Counted from the first letter of the stretch, positions 20,101 through 27,888 are shown. The stretch is 43,823 nucleotides of DNA from GCA-002840305 sp964394905 (GCA_964394905.1 CAYMZF010000003.1:1-43823); one strand, 5' to 3'. Notes: generated from the letters alone by a model not told the origin. Translations and numbers: made by a program.

Positions 20101-21724
20101 CATTAGAAACCATAGTCCAGTTATCAGGACAAATATTGTCAACCGAAATAGTATAATATTTTTTTTCTTCATTATTAATAATAACGGATTTACAGGTGGC
20201 TGTTTTAGTAATTGAACCAATACCTGATAAATTATAATTAACAATTTTAGACAAAGAACAAGTTTGAGGGTTATTTTCTGTTCCAATAATACATCGATCA
20301 AAAATGTTATTGTTTAATTTCTCTTGATAAAAACAACTAGCTCCGTTACAAGCTTCAACACTGCTACAATCATTTTTACAGGCCGAAGATGTAATAGTTT
20401 GACCTCCGGCATACGGAGAACAAAGACCAGGAGAATTAGGACAAACATTGTCAACTAAACAAATATTAGAACTGGCACAACTATAATTGTTATCCGTGTT
20501 ATTAGTTGAAGTAGCAAAACCGGTAGTAAAATCCCATTGAAAAACGGAATTTAAAGTAGTGGAAGCTAAACAATTTTCACTACTGACCACACAAGATCCG
20601 GCTAACGATGTACCGGGCAAACAACAATAATTACTGTTGCTAGGACAATCAGAATTAGAACTACAAGTACCAACCGTAAAATTTAAACTATTACCAATTG
20701 AGTTTTCGTTTTCTCTTTGCACTCCAACCGGACCAGTAACAGAATTAGCTGGAACACTTACAGATATTTTATCAGCTTGACTATCGGATGTCGGAGCGAT
20801 ATAAGAAGTTAGTTTATTACGACTAAAAACGGCCAAAGAATTATTACCAAAATATTCTCCCCATAAAGAAACATTGGAATTAATAGGTCCAAGAGCCGGT
20901 GAAATTTTACACAAACTTGGTAGTAACGGACTGCTTGAAGAAGCTGTAAATATTTTATCGGATTCTATTTCATTCCAATCTCTGATTTTCATTCCAATTT
21001 TATAATCACCATCGCTTAATCCTTCCGGTACTTTAATTAAAACTTGATTATCAGACCAAACAGATTGTAAACAAACATCTGGAAAAGAAAAACTAGCTGA
21101 AGTAGTAGCTCCATTTTCAATATTTTTAAAATAAACCAAACTAGTTCCATGAGAATTATAGAAACCGTTACCGTAAATAGTTATATATTGTCCGGCCGAA
21201 CCAATCTCCGGACTAAAAAATGAAATTGACGGTCCTTGCGGATCTTCGGCTAACTTTTCAAAATCTAAATAATTACTGGAAACGGAATTAACTGAATTTT
21301 TAGCAAAAACACTGGTTTCTCCTTGTGATAAATTAGGTACGGTGGTAAGAATGGAAAAATTTTCGGAAGCGGTATTAGGATAAAAACCTAAAAAACTATT
21401 ATTATTACTACCAAAATAGGCCTGACTACTAGATAAATTTACTCCATAATAAGTAACCTGATCATTCATTTGTCCGGAAGAACAACTAAGTTTACATAAA
21501 CCAGGACGAACAATATTATTATATTTTAAATAATCTAATTCCGGACCAACATCATTATGACTTCTATCACTGCCTTCGGAAGTAATTACTTCTATTTCAA
21601 TACTATCACCGGAAGAAAAAGGTAAACTATCGGCTAAAACTTTATTAAAACTAGGTAAAAATAAAAACAATAAACTAAACAAAGCTATTTTCCGTAAAGT
21701 TATATTTTTAAATTTAGGCTTCAT
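14141..21724 (-). CDS. Giant secreted adhesin-like protein (IPT, Cys-rich, InlB-type repeats, FISUMP)
   Basis: This 2527-residue protein has a signal peptide (1-31, ending VLADS). Domains in order: IPT/TIG-like modules (about 70-350); a Cys-rich region (about 350-955; I count roughly 80 cysteines by eye between 75 and 970, several as CC or CCC); an SbsA-like Ig domain beginning NTYPVDKASDVCRNS; a beta-rich region; twelve ~75-residue InlB B-type repeats (about 1410-2309), each with a YTLTYTAGSGG-like start, GYHFxxWSDG core and ANF end; and a FISUMP domain (about 2317-2527, CPNGWHVPT and final SVRCLKN). The cysteines imply disulphide formation outside the cell. No sortase motif or C-terminal anchor is seen, so attachment to the cell is unexplained. 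It is second in the surface operon, 16 bases after the VirB2-like gene. Adhesion is inferred from domain types. Confidence 0.85.
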   Translation of the reverse strand: MKPKFKNITLRKIALFSLLFLFLPSFNKVLADSLPFSSGDSIEIEVITSEGSDRSHNDVGPELDYLKYNNIVRPGLCKLSCSSGQMNDQVTYYGVNLSSSQAYFGSNNNSFLGFYPNTASENFSILTTVPNLSQGETSVFAKNSVNSVSSNYLDFEKLAEDPQGPSISFFSPEIGSAGQYITIYGNGFYNSHGTSLVYFKNIENGATTSASFSFPDVCLQSVWSDNQVLIKVPEGLSDGDYKIGMKIRDWNEIESDKIFTASSSSPLLPSLCKISPALGPINSNVSLWGEYFGNNSLAVFSRNKLTSYIAPTSDSQADKISVSVPANSVTGPVGVQRENENSIGNSLNFTVGTCSSNSDCPSNSNYCCLPGTSLAGSCVVSSENCLASTTLNSVFQWDFTTGFATSTNNTDNNYSCASSNICLVDNVCPNSPGLCSPYAGGQTITSSACKNDCSSVEACNGASCFYQEKLNNNIFDRCIIGTENNPQTCSLSKIVNYNLSGIGSITKTATCKSVIINNEEKKYYTISVDNICPDNWTMVSNGLCADTSAECNICSKGTNCQNLNNNTNSLGVCVSERLCSDSYTCQSDYCTKEDSASCQCCCDKNKNDSATGENPACCSPLTCDNTCGSGGDYGLCSGCKISDSASSSDRDSACNCTGTSGKYCQVDDKYTSGACLDCTSLSDETTCREHSASCCWDSNSNVCHGGTSDSSVWGEGSSSIGYCPYYKCDDSDSTICASSTPVISSVGNYSTVTECNKKCSNNCSQLFGSLNFNSCLSGGAGCCWKTSVVPENGIDYTLSGLCGGGSRYTSGIYQGLCKKFECTSNKVCTSTPFGNLETCTSKICQENDPPTPNVSCRVASSTTVNLCNSSLCSSPFNCLTNTSNSTVDTDSCGYCCCDPNAETDVCASINSKLSCFANKGNCTGSSRGLCCGCSADTDCSSTETTGCGSDTCCYSRPEIINTYPVDKASDVCRNSIISINFNQRMMANSIDGNILVLEENNDECSSETYVLTADNSGAIAYNNSIKEKNVWQKIKGMFVNSFVYVAKVFGQEVIASPSSDKIYCVVPGRLEIESVSDNLSTVNFYPTQLLKADSRYFVIVKGDQNLDSSSGVKNYRDIGFNGSGYVAVTGGTRIEVDGSNDIKFNNLYFKNSQIFDFKTLSVNSSGSGICTVNYVEVTPSSYLFNNLENDINENDINPMDDSFNSAHDEDVVFYAKAYSENNQILATSSQYNWTWVWSVDNNQKIDFKTISSWSDSGNKRMIKVLEGVTFGEAKVGAVVNLDAGSFTRDGNETAGSADVYILDCDNPWPSIQPNGTWIPWEDSNLTNTYNSYNYKLYYCRDSGEEGTGDDLPAFSESNIINKGKSLNKVCTNNPATSCNTDNDCQNGGFCLSSFLKETYFFRDAATITGTEDVFTLRYYTADNNGRVEGSSFYQMVYYGNDGDEITAIPNYGYVFDQWSDGNTEATRVDQNVTQNVSVYPIFSRKSYNVNYSVDAGSINYGALNGSTSQLVMHGENGLLVTASPKTGYHFNSWIVNGSLDENDNTSRIETDVTSNLDIKARFLVDVYFKLMYIAEPNGHIVVNGVTGNNMQTVLQGKNGLSVTAVANDGYHFDQWSDGSTENPRTDYNINDDVEVTAKFSRNTYAFSYTAGEGGSITGTLNQSVYLGETGSVVTAVANSGYYFVKWSDEVTTNSRQDIATQNLSVTAIFDRRYTLTYTAGSGGTITGQTTQIINSGGNGTTVTAVPNAGYHFVSWSDGVNATSRTDTNVTSNKSITANFSTYTYTVTYRAGSNGAIRQVGSSTPIPSYTQTVNHGETTSLSFEAVPYSGYAFDKWNDNRTDSPRSDSNVISNIDVTANFIKLYNIVYVAGSNGSITGSTNQSIVPGQNGTSVTAVPNEGYHFVQWNDGNTSATRTDGSSLIGDASYTATFAINTYTVTFVAGTGGKITNGAGAVSNITQTVNYNSNASTTIAIPSTGYKFVNYTNNGGSADVNTNYTEVSVSHVKGNITITANFSLLTYTVHYVAGAGGTISGNDNQMVSYGGATVAVTAVPNTGYHFVSWSDNSTSTTRTDSNVTSDKSYTATFAINTYTFKYTAGAGGKIQMNGLSTATTTINQTVSYGNVGISVWSVSDTGYHFDKWSDGNTNSSRQDYADQNYDVKAEFAINTYDLTYNAGLGGLINGISAQTTQTGISYGSDGQAVTAVPNTGFAFLGWSDGRTDNPRIDTNVTSGVYVTAYFAQRYTLTYYVSGDGGTINGSTTQVVLSGGSGTQVEAIPDSGYQFAGWVDGNGNPIRTDSNVTSNQSYFCKFITDSNYVFNCGDNVIYGGETYPTKQYGTQCWMTKNMNIGTKINASSGGQTNNSIIEKFCYNNNSSYCDSYGGLYQADETVKYTSGAVIQGVCPNGWHVPTKYQFDILADIIDSDINNYCNNTSSYIAKSMAATSGWTSSSAVCSPGNNQNSNNNSGFNIFPSGEYYNGFSGIGSVNRFWTSSLYYSVAYYYYLKNAFPTFNNSYCDQKYSFSVRCLKN
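14798..17496 (-). repeat. Twelve tandem InlB B-type repeats inside the giant surface protein
   Basis: There are about 12 units of 200-240 bases, recognised at protein level by a Tyr/Thr strand plus AGxGG, a central GYxFxxWSDG and a closing A-x-F. The DNA copies have diverged but still share blocks such as those encoding NTYT and GYHFVSWSD. The region is prone to recombination and to assembly collapse. Confidence 0.85.
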
Positions 21725-21740
21725 GTTTTTATTTTAATTA

Positions 21741-22904
21741 TTACATACCAGAAGAAGTACTAGTCGGTAGCGCAATAATAATTTGATTATTACTCCAAGA
21801 ATTAACACAATAATTGTTTAAATCTTTTGGATCTTGACCGCTAATTATAGTATCTCCTTTTATAAAATTAATTTTAGAAGTTGAAGACGAATATTCTCCA
21901 AAATTATAACCTAAAATAGTAATTAAATTACCGGCGGTAGCATTAGGAGTGCTTAAATTACAAGATCCGCCGGAACAATCATTGTCACTTACACAAGCAA
22001 CATCAACATTATTATCGCAAAAACCACCAATCGGACTTATTTTAGTAATAATTGGATCTCCAACACAAGTGCAAGAAGTAGCGTCACAAGTTAAGCCATG
22101 AGATAGATTACAATCATTATTATCAGGTGAACAAATTCCATCTTCTTTATCACCACAAGGATCGCCAAATTCGTTTTTAGCTTTACAAGTGCAAGAAGTG
22201 GGGTCACAAATTAAATTATCATTATCACAATCATCATTATTAGGAGAACAAGTAGATCCGGAAACAGTACCGCAAGGTTTATAAATACAAGTACAAGAAT
22301 TACCACAAATCAACCCGGCATTACATTGAGTATTATCTTGTATGCAAATTCCCGCCAAACCGGAACTACAGCTTGAACCAGGACAACCGAAACAACAAGA
22401 TGAACCAACACAATCACCCCAAGTACCATTTGATAAACAAGATCTCACTCCGTCACAACCGCAATCTTTAGTTTCTCCGCTATTACAAGACCCGCCGGAA
22501 CCATTGCCGGTAGCATCACCTAATTTATTAAAAACAAAAGTTACGATTCCCCAAGCCGATAAAATAATAACTAATCCGATAATTCCCGCTTTTAAAATCT
22601 TTTTAGCTTTTTCAATCTTTTCTTCTTCACCGCTTGCGGTCATCCAAACAAAACCACCGTAAATTACAATAATTACGGCTATTATACCTAAAAATCCTAA
22701 AGCAATATTAATTACTTTAGAAACAATACTTCGTGGATCGCTATTTCCTAAAACTATTTCATTTTCAACTATATTGGTTCCTAAAACATCACCAGTATTA
22801 CTGGCTAAAACGGTTGTTGATAAATTAATAAAAAATAAAGCCGAAAAAACTAAAGCTACAAAAACTAAAAAAAACTTATAGGCCTTACTCTTGTTATAAA
22901 ACAT
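21741..22904 (-). CDS. TrbC/VirB2-like membrane protein with Cys-rich and IPT extension
   Basis: Function is uncertain. A signal segment (about 10-34) is followed by two membrane helices (64-88 and 105-127) around the loop MTASGEEEKIEKAKKIL. This layout is the TrbC/VirB2-pilin-like family that is common in Patescibacteria. Residues ~140-285 are Cys-rich with repeated CSPxNxDC...CDxTSCTC units. From about 285 an IPT/TIG fold begins (ITKISPIGGFC) but stops after NNQIIIALPTSTSSGM, before the last strands. The next gene's mature protein starts with LPFSSGDSIEIEVITSEG, which reads like the missing part. It is the first gene of the surface operon. Classical VirB2 proteins are about 100 residues, so this is an extended form. 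Confidence 0.75.
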   Translation of the reverse strand: MFYNKSKAYKFFLVFVALVFSALFFINLSTTVLASNTGDVLGTNIVENEIVLGNSDPRSIVSKVINIALGFLGIIAVIIVIYGGFVWMTASGEEEKIEKAKKILKAGIIGLVIILSAWGIVTFVFNKLGDATGNGSGGSCNSGETKDCGCDGVRSCLSNGTWGDCVGSSCCFGCPGSSCSSGLAGICIQDNTQCNAGLICGNSCTCIYKPCGTVSGSTCSPNNDDCDNDNLICDPTSCTCKAKNEFGDPCGDKEDGICSPDNNDCNLSHGLTCDATSCTCVGDPIITKISPIGGFCDNNVDVACVSDNDCSGGSCNLSTPNATAGNLITILGYNFGEYSSSTSKINFIKGDTIISGQDPKDLNNYCVNSWSNNQIIIALPTSTSSGM

Positions 22905-22929
22905 AAAAGTTTAAAATATATTTCTTAAT

Positions 22930-22935
22930 ATTATA
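22930..22935 (-). promoter_or_regulatory. Candidate -10 for the surface-protein operon
   Basis: A TATAAT on minus lies 26 bases before the start of the VirB2-like gene. The best -35 at 17 bases (TAACTT) is poor, so support is modest. Confidence 0.33.
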
Positions 22936-22976
22936 ATACTAACACAATTTTAAGTTAAAGTAAACAAACAATTAGC

Positions 22977-23258
22977 CTACTTTTTAAAATCAGCCCAGCT
23001 TTCTACATCGTTTGGTAATAAATTTTCAATATCATTTTCAATATTATTTCTATAATCTTTTTTCAACCAAAAAAAATCAATACTTTTGAATTTTTGACCG
23101 CTTAACCAATCTACTGAAATATTTATAGCTTGAAATGTTTTTTGAATAAAAGGAATTTTAGTAACATCATTTTGTCCACTTGATAAATAAGGAATTGAAA
23201 ATAAAAGAAGAAAGAAAAAAGCGCTTACTAATAAAATTGCTTTAATAAAATCTTTCAT
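22977..23258 (-). CDS. Small membrane or secreted protein, unknown
   Basis: I do not recognise this 93-residue protein. Residues 6-27 are a hydrophobic helix (signal peptide or anchor), and the rest is a short soluble region rich in Asp, Lys and Trp that would face outward. It is the last gene of the glyA-folD-recQ-methyltransferase run, 12 bases after the methyltransferase. The spacing supports a real gene, but the function does not follow from the neighbours. No terminator is visible before the surface operon promoter. Confidence 0.6.
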   Translation of the reverse strand: MKDFIKAILLVSAFFFLLLFSIPYLSSGQNDVTKIPFIQKTFQAINISVDWLSGQKFKSIDFFWLKKDYRNNIENDIENLLPNDVESWADFKK

Positions 23259-23270
23259 AATTTATTTTTA

Positions 23271-23963
23271 TTATTTTTTTAATATTAAATAATAATTATA
23301 TTTATCTTCATTAAACTCCATTATTTTAAATTCTGATTTTTTTATTATTTTTTTTAATTCTTTAATTGAAAAAGCGTGATAATATCTTAAACTATGTTGT
23401 TTAAACCCATAAAACAGTAAGTCACCGTAATTTAACAAGTTTCCCTTAAATAATTGAGAAAAAAATGATTTAAAAAACAATCTAAAAAATTTAAAACCAA
23501 ATCTTAGTTTCCAAACACTTAGAATTAATACTGTCTTCTCGTCCATTTTTTTATAAAGCTGTTTTAAAAAAAATAATTGTTTTTTTTCTCCCGGTAAATG
23601 ATGAAAAACCGCCAAACAAAAAATATAATCAAATTCAAATTTTTTTATTTCTTCTACATTCAAAATATTTTTAACTTGAAAAACGTTGTTTTCTCCTATA
23701 TATTTTTCTTGAGCTAATTTAATTAATTTTTGACTATTATCCAATCCTAAATAAGAAATTCCCACGGGTAAACTTTTCACCAAACGACCATTTCCACAAC
23801 CCAAATCTAATATCTTATCACCGGGTTTAATATTTAATTTAGTGCTTATTTCCAAAACCATTGGTAATAGATCCCGTTCTCTGGTTATAGAAAAATCTTC
23901 AGCAATTTCATTATAATTTTGTTCCACTACCGATAATAAATATTTTTCGGCTCGTTTATTCAT
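23271..23963 (-). CDS. Class I SAM-dependent methyltransferase, Trm9/ALKBH8-like
   Basis: Motif I ILDLGCGNGRL (51-61) binds S-adenosylmethionine, the acidic ribose-binding residue is D75 in GLDNSQKL, and the post-core segment is FDYIFCLAVFHHLPGE (about 111-126). The combination GCGNGR...HHLP resembles the Trm9/ALKBH8 family that finishes wobble-uridine side chains in tRNA, but many other small-molecule enzymes look similar. Thus the substrate is not known. It lies four bases after recQ and 12 before the small membrane protein, in one operon. Length 230 is typical. Confidence 0.75.
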   Translation of the reverse strand: MNKRAEKYLLSVVEQNYNEIAEDFSITRERDLLPMVLEISTKLNIKPGDKILDLGCGNGRLVKSLPVGISYLGLDNSQKLIKLAQEKYIGENNVFQVKNILNVEEIKKFEFDYIFCLAVFHHLPGEKKQLFFLKQLYKKMDEKTVLILSVWKLRFGFKFFRLFFKSFFSQLFKGNLLNYGDLLFYGFKQHSLRYYHAFSIKELKKIIKKSEFKIMEFNEDKYNYYLILKK

Positions 23964-23967
23964 GTTT

Positions 23968-25776
23968 TTATATTAAATATTCTTTTTGTCTAAAATTAGT
24001 TATCGGTTCAATTTCTTCACAATTAGTAGACACCCCACTTAAGCATTGATCGCATTTACCGCATTTTTTTATATTTTCTTCACCAAAATATTTTAAAATA
24101 TAGGCTTGGCGACAACCGGAAAAATAAGCATAATTTTCCATCTCATCTAATTTTTTTTGAGCGTTTTTGAATTTTTCTTCTAAGGCGGAAAAATCAAGTT
24201 TCAAATCTTCGGGACTGGTTCTTTTTAATATTCTAATTTCAGTTCCTCTAAACGGCGGATGATATTCAACTAATTCTTTTTCTAATAATTTTTTTATTAA
24301 ACGAGAAATAGAATCTTTTTTTATTTCAATAATAGAAGCTAAATCATCTAAATTAAACTCCATACCCATTTCCAATTTATCTTTAAATTTATCATATAAT
24401 TTATTTAAAGCTTCAATTTGAATTTTTGATCGCGAGCTTAAAGCTGATAATAAAACATTAAAATCATTTTTAAATTTTAAATAAGCATTACCAGTTTTTT
24501 CGTTAGGTCGAGATAAATATCCTTCTTTTTCTAAAATTTTAAGTGCGGTACCGATAGCCATTTCCGGAACATTGGCTGATAATTCTTTAGCCAATTCGGA
24601 ATACGTAATTAAAATTGACGGCTGACGTTCTAAAAAATTATTATCTTTTGTTTCATCTTCTTTATCTAATAATTTTTCATAAATTTTAATTATAAGTTCC
24701 GGTTCGGGGTTATCACCTTTTATAAAAAACTCTCTTAAATAACGATCACTGGGCGAATATAATAATAAACAGAAACTTGGTAAACCATCACGACCGGCCC
24801 GGCCCGCTTCTTGATAATAAGCTTCAATCGTTCCCGGAATATCATGATGAATTACAAAACGAATATCTTTTTTGTTTATCCCCATACCAAAAGCGTTAGT
24901 GGCTACAACCACTTGAGCTTGACCGGACATAAAACTATTTTGTACCCACTCCCGACTATCATTATCCATTCCGGCATGATAAGCTACCGCCTTTATTCCA
25001 TTTTCTAAAAGCTTGGCTAAAATTTCATCGGCTTTAGATCTGGTGCCAACATAAACTATACCGGAACCACCATCAACTCCGGAAATAGCGTCTAAAATAA
25101 AATCAATTTTTCTAGCTGAAGAAGAATGTATTACCCCAAATTGAATATTTTCTCGAGCAAATCCGGTAACAATAATTTCCGGATTTTTTAAATTTAATTG
25201 TTTAGCAATATCATTTTTAACTTCAATTGTTGCCGTCGCCGTTAAAGCTACCACCGTTGGGTTTTTTAAAAAATTAATAACTTCTTTTAATTTTAAATAG
25301 CTGGGTCTAAAATCATGCCCCCACTGACTAATACAATGAGCCTCGTCAACGGCAAATAAAGATATTTTTATTTTACTTAAAGCTTCTAAAAAAGTTTGAC
25401 TATAAAATCTTTCCGGGGCCACATAAACTATTTTATAAAAACCATTTTTTATTTGTTCTAACCGTTCATTGGTTTCCGCTAAAGAAATAGATGAATTAAT
25501 AAAGGTAGCCGGAATTCCAATCTTTGTTAAAGAATCAACCTGGTCTTTCATTAAAGCAATTAACGGTGAAACCACCACCGTTATTCCATCTAAAACCAAG
25601 GCTGATAATTGAAAAATTAAAGATTTACCGCCACCGGTCGGCATAATTACAACCGTATCGCGCTTATTTAAAATATTATCTATAGCTTCTTCTTGCCCCA
25701 AACGAAAATCAGAAAAATTATAATATTTTTTTAACAATAATTTTACCTCCTCGGTTTTATTTTTTAAATCAGACAT
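23968..25776 (-). CDS. recQ: ATP-dependent DNA helicase RecQ
   Basis: RecQ is a 3'-5' helicase in recombination and fork repair. Walker A MPTGGGKS (45-52) and Walker B DEAH (144-147) lie in the first RecA domain; the second shows GIVYVGTRSKADEIL and the QEAGRAGRDG motif VI. The zinc-binding module ends the protein: C555, C572, C575 and C578 with the classic spacing. A winged-helix region lies before it. The HRDC domain of E. coli RecQ is absent, and 602 residues matches HRDC-less RecQ. It is three bases after folD and part of the glyA-led operon, an unusual companion for one-carbon enzymes. Confidence 0.95.
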   Translation of the reverse strand: MSDLKNKTEEVKLLLKKYYNFSDFRLGQEEAIDNILNKRDTVVIMPTGGGKSLIFQLSALVLDGITVVVSPLIALMKDQVDSLTKIGIPATFINSSISLAETNERLEQIKNGFYKIVYVAPERFYSQTFLEALSKIKISLFAVDEAHCISQWGHDFRPSYLKLKEVINFLKNPTVVALTATATIEVKNDIAKQLNLKNPEIIVTGFARENIQFGVIHSSSARKIDFILDAISGVDGGSGIVYVGTRSKADEILAKLLENGIKAVAYHAGMDNDSREWVQNSFMSGQAQVVVATNAFGMGINKKDIRFVIHHDIPGTIEAYYQEAGRAGRDGLPSFCLLLYSPSDRYLREFFIKGDNPEPELIIKIYEKLLDKEDETKDNNFLERQPSILITYSELAKELSANVPEMAIGTALKILEKEGYLSRPNEKTGNAYLKFKNDFNVLLSALSSRSKIQIEALNKLYDKFKDKLEMGMEFNLDDLASIIEIKKDSISRLIKKLLEKELVEYHPPFRGTEIRILKRTSPEDLKLDFSALEEKFKNAQKKLDEMENYAYFSGCRQAYILKYFGEENIKKCGKCDQCLSGVSTNCEEIEPITNFRQKEYLI

Positions 25777-25779
25777 ATT

Positions 25780-26643
25780 TTAATTTATTTTATTTTCAAC
25801 TTTTAAAAGATAGGCTTGTAAAACATTTTTTAATAAACAAGCTACTGTTATCGGACCAATACCGCCGGGAACCGGAGTTATACAACCTTTTAATTCTTTA
25901 GTGTCTAAAAATTTAATATCTCCTTTAACTTTTTTATCCACTTTAGTTATTCCAATATCAATTACAATCATATTGTCATTTAAAAAATCGGCCGTAATAA
26001 TTTCGGCTTGTCCCATGGCACTAATTACAATATCACATTGTTTAACTTTGTTTTGTAATTTTTCAATTTCGTTTTTATTATTTATTATTTTATTTAAATC
26101 TTTACTGGAAAGAGCTTCTAAAGAAATTTGAAACTTATCTAAAAAACTTTTCATTTCATTTTTAAAAATATCGGAATTAAAAAACAAAAAAGCTTTTTTG
26201 TTTTGATAATTAATTTTACTTTCTTCTAAACTATATTTAGTGGCCAGTATCACCGGAGAATAAAATAATTTATTAGCATTAAAACCGTCAACGTCTTTAA
26301 ATGACTCTATTAACGGTAAAACTTTATCGGTTTCAAATTTTTTCGGTAACGGTAATTGTACTAAAATTCCATCAATAGTATCATCATTATTTAAAAAATT
26401 TATCATATCAATTAATTTTTTTTCATCATCATTTTCGTCTATTAAATACAGACTAGTATCAATACCAACTTCTTTGGCAGCTTTTTCTTTTAAAGAAGTA
26501 TATAATTTAGAATCTTCTCTTTCACCTACCAATACAATAGCTAAATGAGGGTGGCGATATCCGCGATTTAATAAACTAAAAACATCCTGAGCTATCCCTT
26601 TATTAATTCTATCAGCTATTTTTTTACCATCAATTATTTGCAT
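25780..26643 (-). CDS. folD: FolD-like methylenetetrahydrofolate dehydrogenase/cyclohydrolase with degenerate NADP-binding motif
   Basis: FolD normally oxidises methylene-THF with NADP and hydrolyses methenyl-THF to formyl-THF. The catalytic half is clear: Y48xxxK52 (YTSLK), DGILVQLPLP (91-100), KDVDGFN (116-122), and late PVPGGIGPITV (257-267). However, the segment between about 128 and 165 is off-family: the usual PCTP is SPVILATK, and the GRSxxVGxP nucleotide-binding fingerprint is replaced by FLFFNSDIFKNE. So dehydrogenase activity, or NADP use, is in doubt while the folate site looks intact. It is co-transcribed with glyA (three bases apart), which makes its substrate, supporting a one-carbon role. 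Length (287) is normal. Confidence 0.88.
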   Translation of the reverse strand: MQIIDGKKIADRINKGIAQDVFSLLNRGYRHPHLAIVLVGEREDSKLYTSLKEKAAKEVGIDTSLYLIDENDDEKKLIDMINFLNNDDTIDGILVQLPLPKKFETDKVLPLIESFKDVDGFNANKLFYSPVILATKYSLEESKINYQNKKAFLFFNSDIFKNEMKSFLDKFQISLEALSSKDLNKIINNKNEIEKLQNKVKQCDIVISAMGQAEIITADFLNDNMIVIDIGITKVDKKVKGDIKFLDTKELKGCITPVPGGIGPITVACLLKNVLQAYLLKVENKIN

Positions 26644-26646
26644 ATT

Positions 26647-27888
26647 TTATTTATAAATAGGAAATTTTTTACACAAAATTTTCACTTTATTTTTTATTTC
26701 TTTTAAAGTTTTTTCTTCATTTTTATTTTTAAAAGCCAAATCTATAAACTCAACTATTTTTTTAATTTCTTTTTCTTTAAAACCGCGAGTAGTTACCGCC
26801 GGAGTTCCAATTCTTATCCCTGAAGGTTTAAAAGGTGGAGCCGGATCATTAGGAATAGTGGAACGAGAAACGGATATACCAATTTTTTCCAAAATTTGTT
26901 CGGCTTCTAACCCGGAAATATTTTTATTTCTTAAATCAATCACAAATAAATGATTGTCCGTCCCTCCGGAAATAATTTTATAATCTAATTTTAAAAAACT
27001 TTTGGCCATACTGTTGGCATTAAGTACTACTTGTTTGGCATATTTTTTAAATTCTACCGTTTGGGCTTCTTTAAAAGCGATGGCTTTAGCGGCAATAACC
27101 TGATCATGCGGTCCACCCTGAACTCCCGGGAAAACAGCTCTATCAACATCTTTAGCAAATTTTTCTTTACATAATATAAAAGCTCCTCGAGGCCCGCGTA
27201 AAGTTTTATGAGTGGTACTGGAAATTACATCAAAATATGGAACTGGGCTATTTAAAATTCCGGCGGCTATTAACCCGGCTGTATGGGAAATATCGGCAAA
27301 AGTATAAGCTCCAACTTCGTCGGCAATTTGTTTAAATCCTTTCCAATCAATTTCTCGAGCATAAGCACTATATCCGGCCACTATCATTTTAGGTTTTTCT
27401 TTTAAAGCAATGGCTCTAACCTTTTTCATGTCAATATAACCATTATTTTCAACTTCATATTGAACAAAATTATATAGTCGTCCCGAAAAATTTACTTTAT
27501 GTCCATGAGACAGATGACCACCATGATCCAATTTTAAACCTAAAATTTTATCGCCCGGCTCTAAAAAGGCCATATAAACAGCTAAATTAGCCGGCGAACC
27601 GGATAAAGGTTGAACATTTGCGTGTTCAGCTTTAAAAAGTTTTTTTAATCTATTAATAGCTAATGTTTCAATTTCATCAACTATTACGTTGCCTCCATAA
27701 TACCTCTTGCCGGGATAACCCTCGCTATATTTATTGTTTAAAGATGAGTTTAGGGCCTGTAAAACTGCCTTGGAAGCATAATTTTCGGAGGCGATAAGTT
27801 CAATCTCATTTTCTTGACGTTTGGTTTCCTCTTGTATTAGTTTATAGATTTCTTTGTCGCTAATCGCTAAATTTTTTGTAAATTTCAT
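26647..27888 (-). CDS. glyA: Serine hydroxymethyltransferase
   Basis: GlyA interconverts serine and glycine with tetrahydrofolate and supplies methylene-THF. The PLP lysine is K228 in TTHKTLRGPRGA, and IASENYAS (32-39), the substrate-binding KYSEGYPGKRYYGG block (53-66) and DISHTAGLIAAG (199-210) are intact. The family normally has GPRGG where this has GPRGA. Its 413 residues are full length. It leads the operon glyA-folD-recQ-methyltransferase-small membrane protein and has a near-consensus promoter at 27918-27946. Confidence 0.97.
   Translation of the reverse strand: MKFTKNLAISDKEIYKLIQEETKRQENEIELIASENYASKAVLQALNSSLNNKYSEGYPGKRYYGGNVIVDEIETLAINRLKKLFKAEHANVQPLSGSPANLAVYMAFLEPGDKILGLKLDHGGHLSHGHKVNFSGRLYNFVQYEVENNGYIDMKKVRAIALKEKPKMIVAGYSAYAREIDWKGFKQIADEVGAYTFADISHTAGLIAAGILNSPVPYFDVISSTTHKTLRGPRGAFILCKEKFAKDVDRAVFPGVQGGPHDQVIAAKAIAFKEAQTVEFKKYAKQVVLNANSMAKSFLKLDYKIISGGTDNHLFVIDLRNKNISGLEAEQILEKIGISVSRSTIPNDPAPPFKPSGIRIGTPAVTTRGFKEKEIKKIVEFIDLAFKNKNEEKTLKEIKNKVKILCKKFPIYK

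Noticed and set aside
22342..22662. Plus-strand open frame rich in Pro and Gln opposite the VirB2-like gene
   Set aside because: It is the mirror of the Cys/Gly-rich coding strand, with no promoter or family resemblance.
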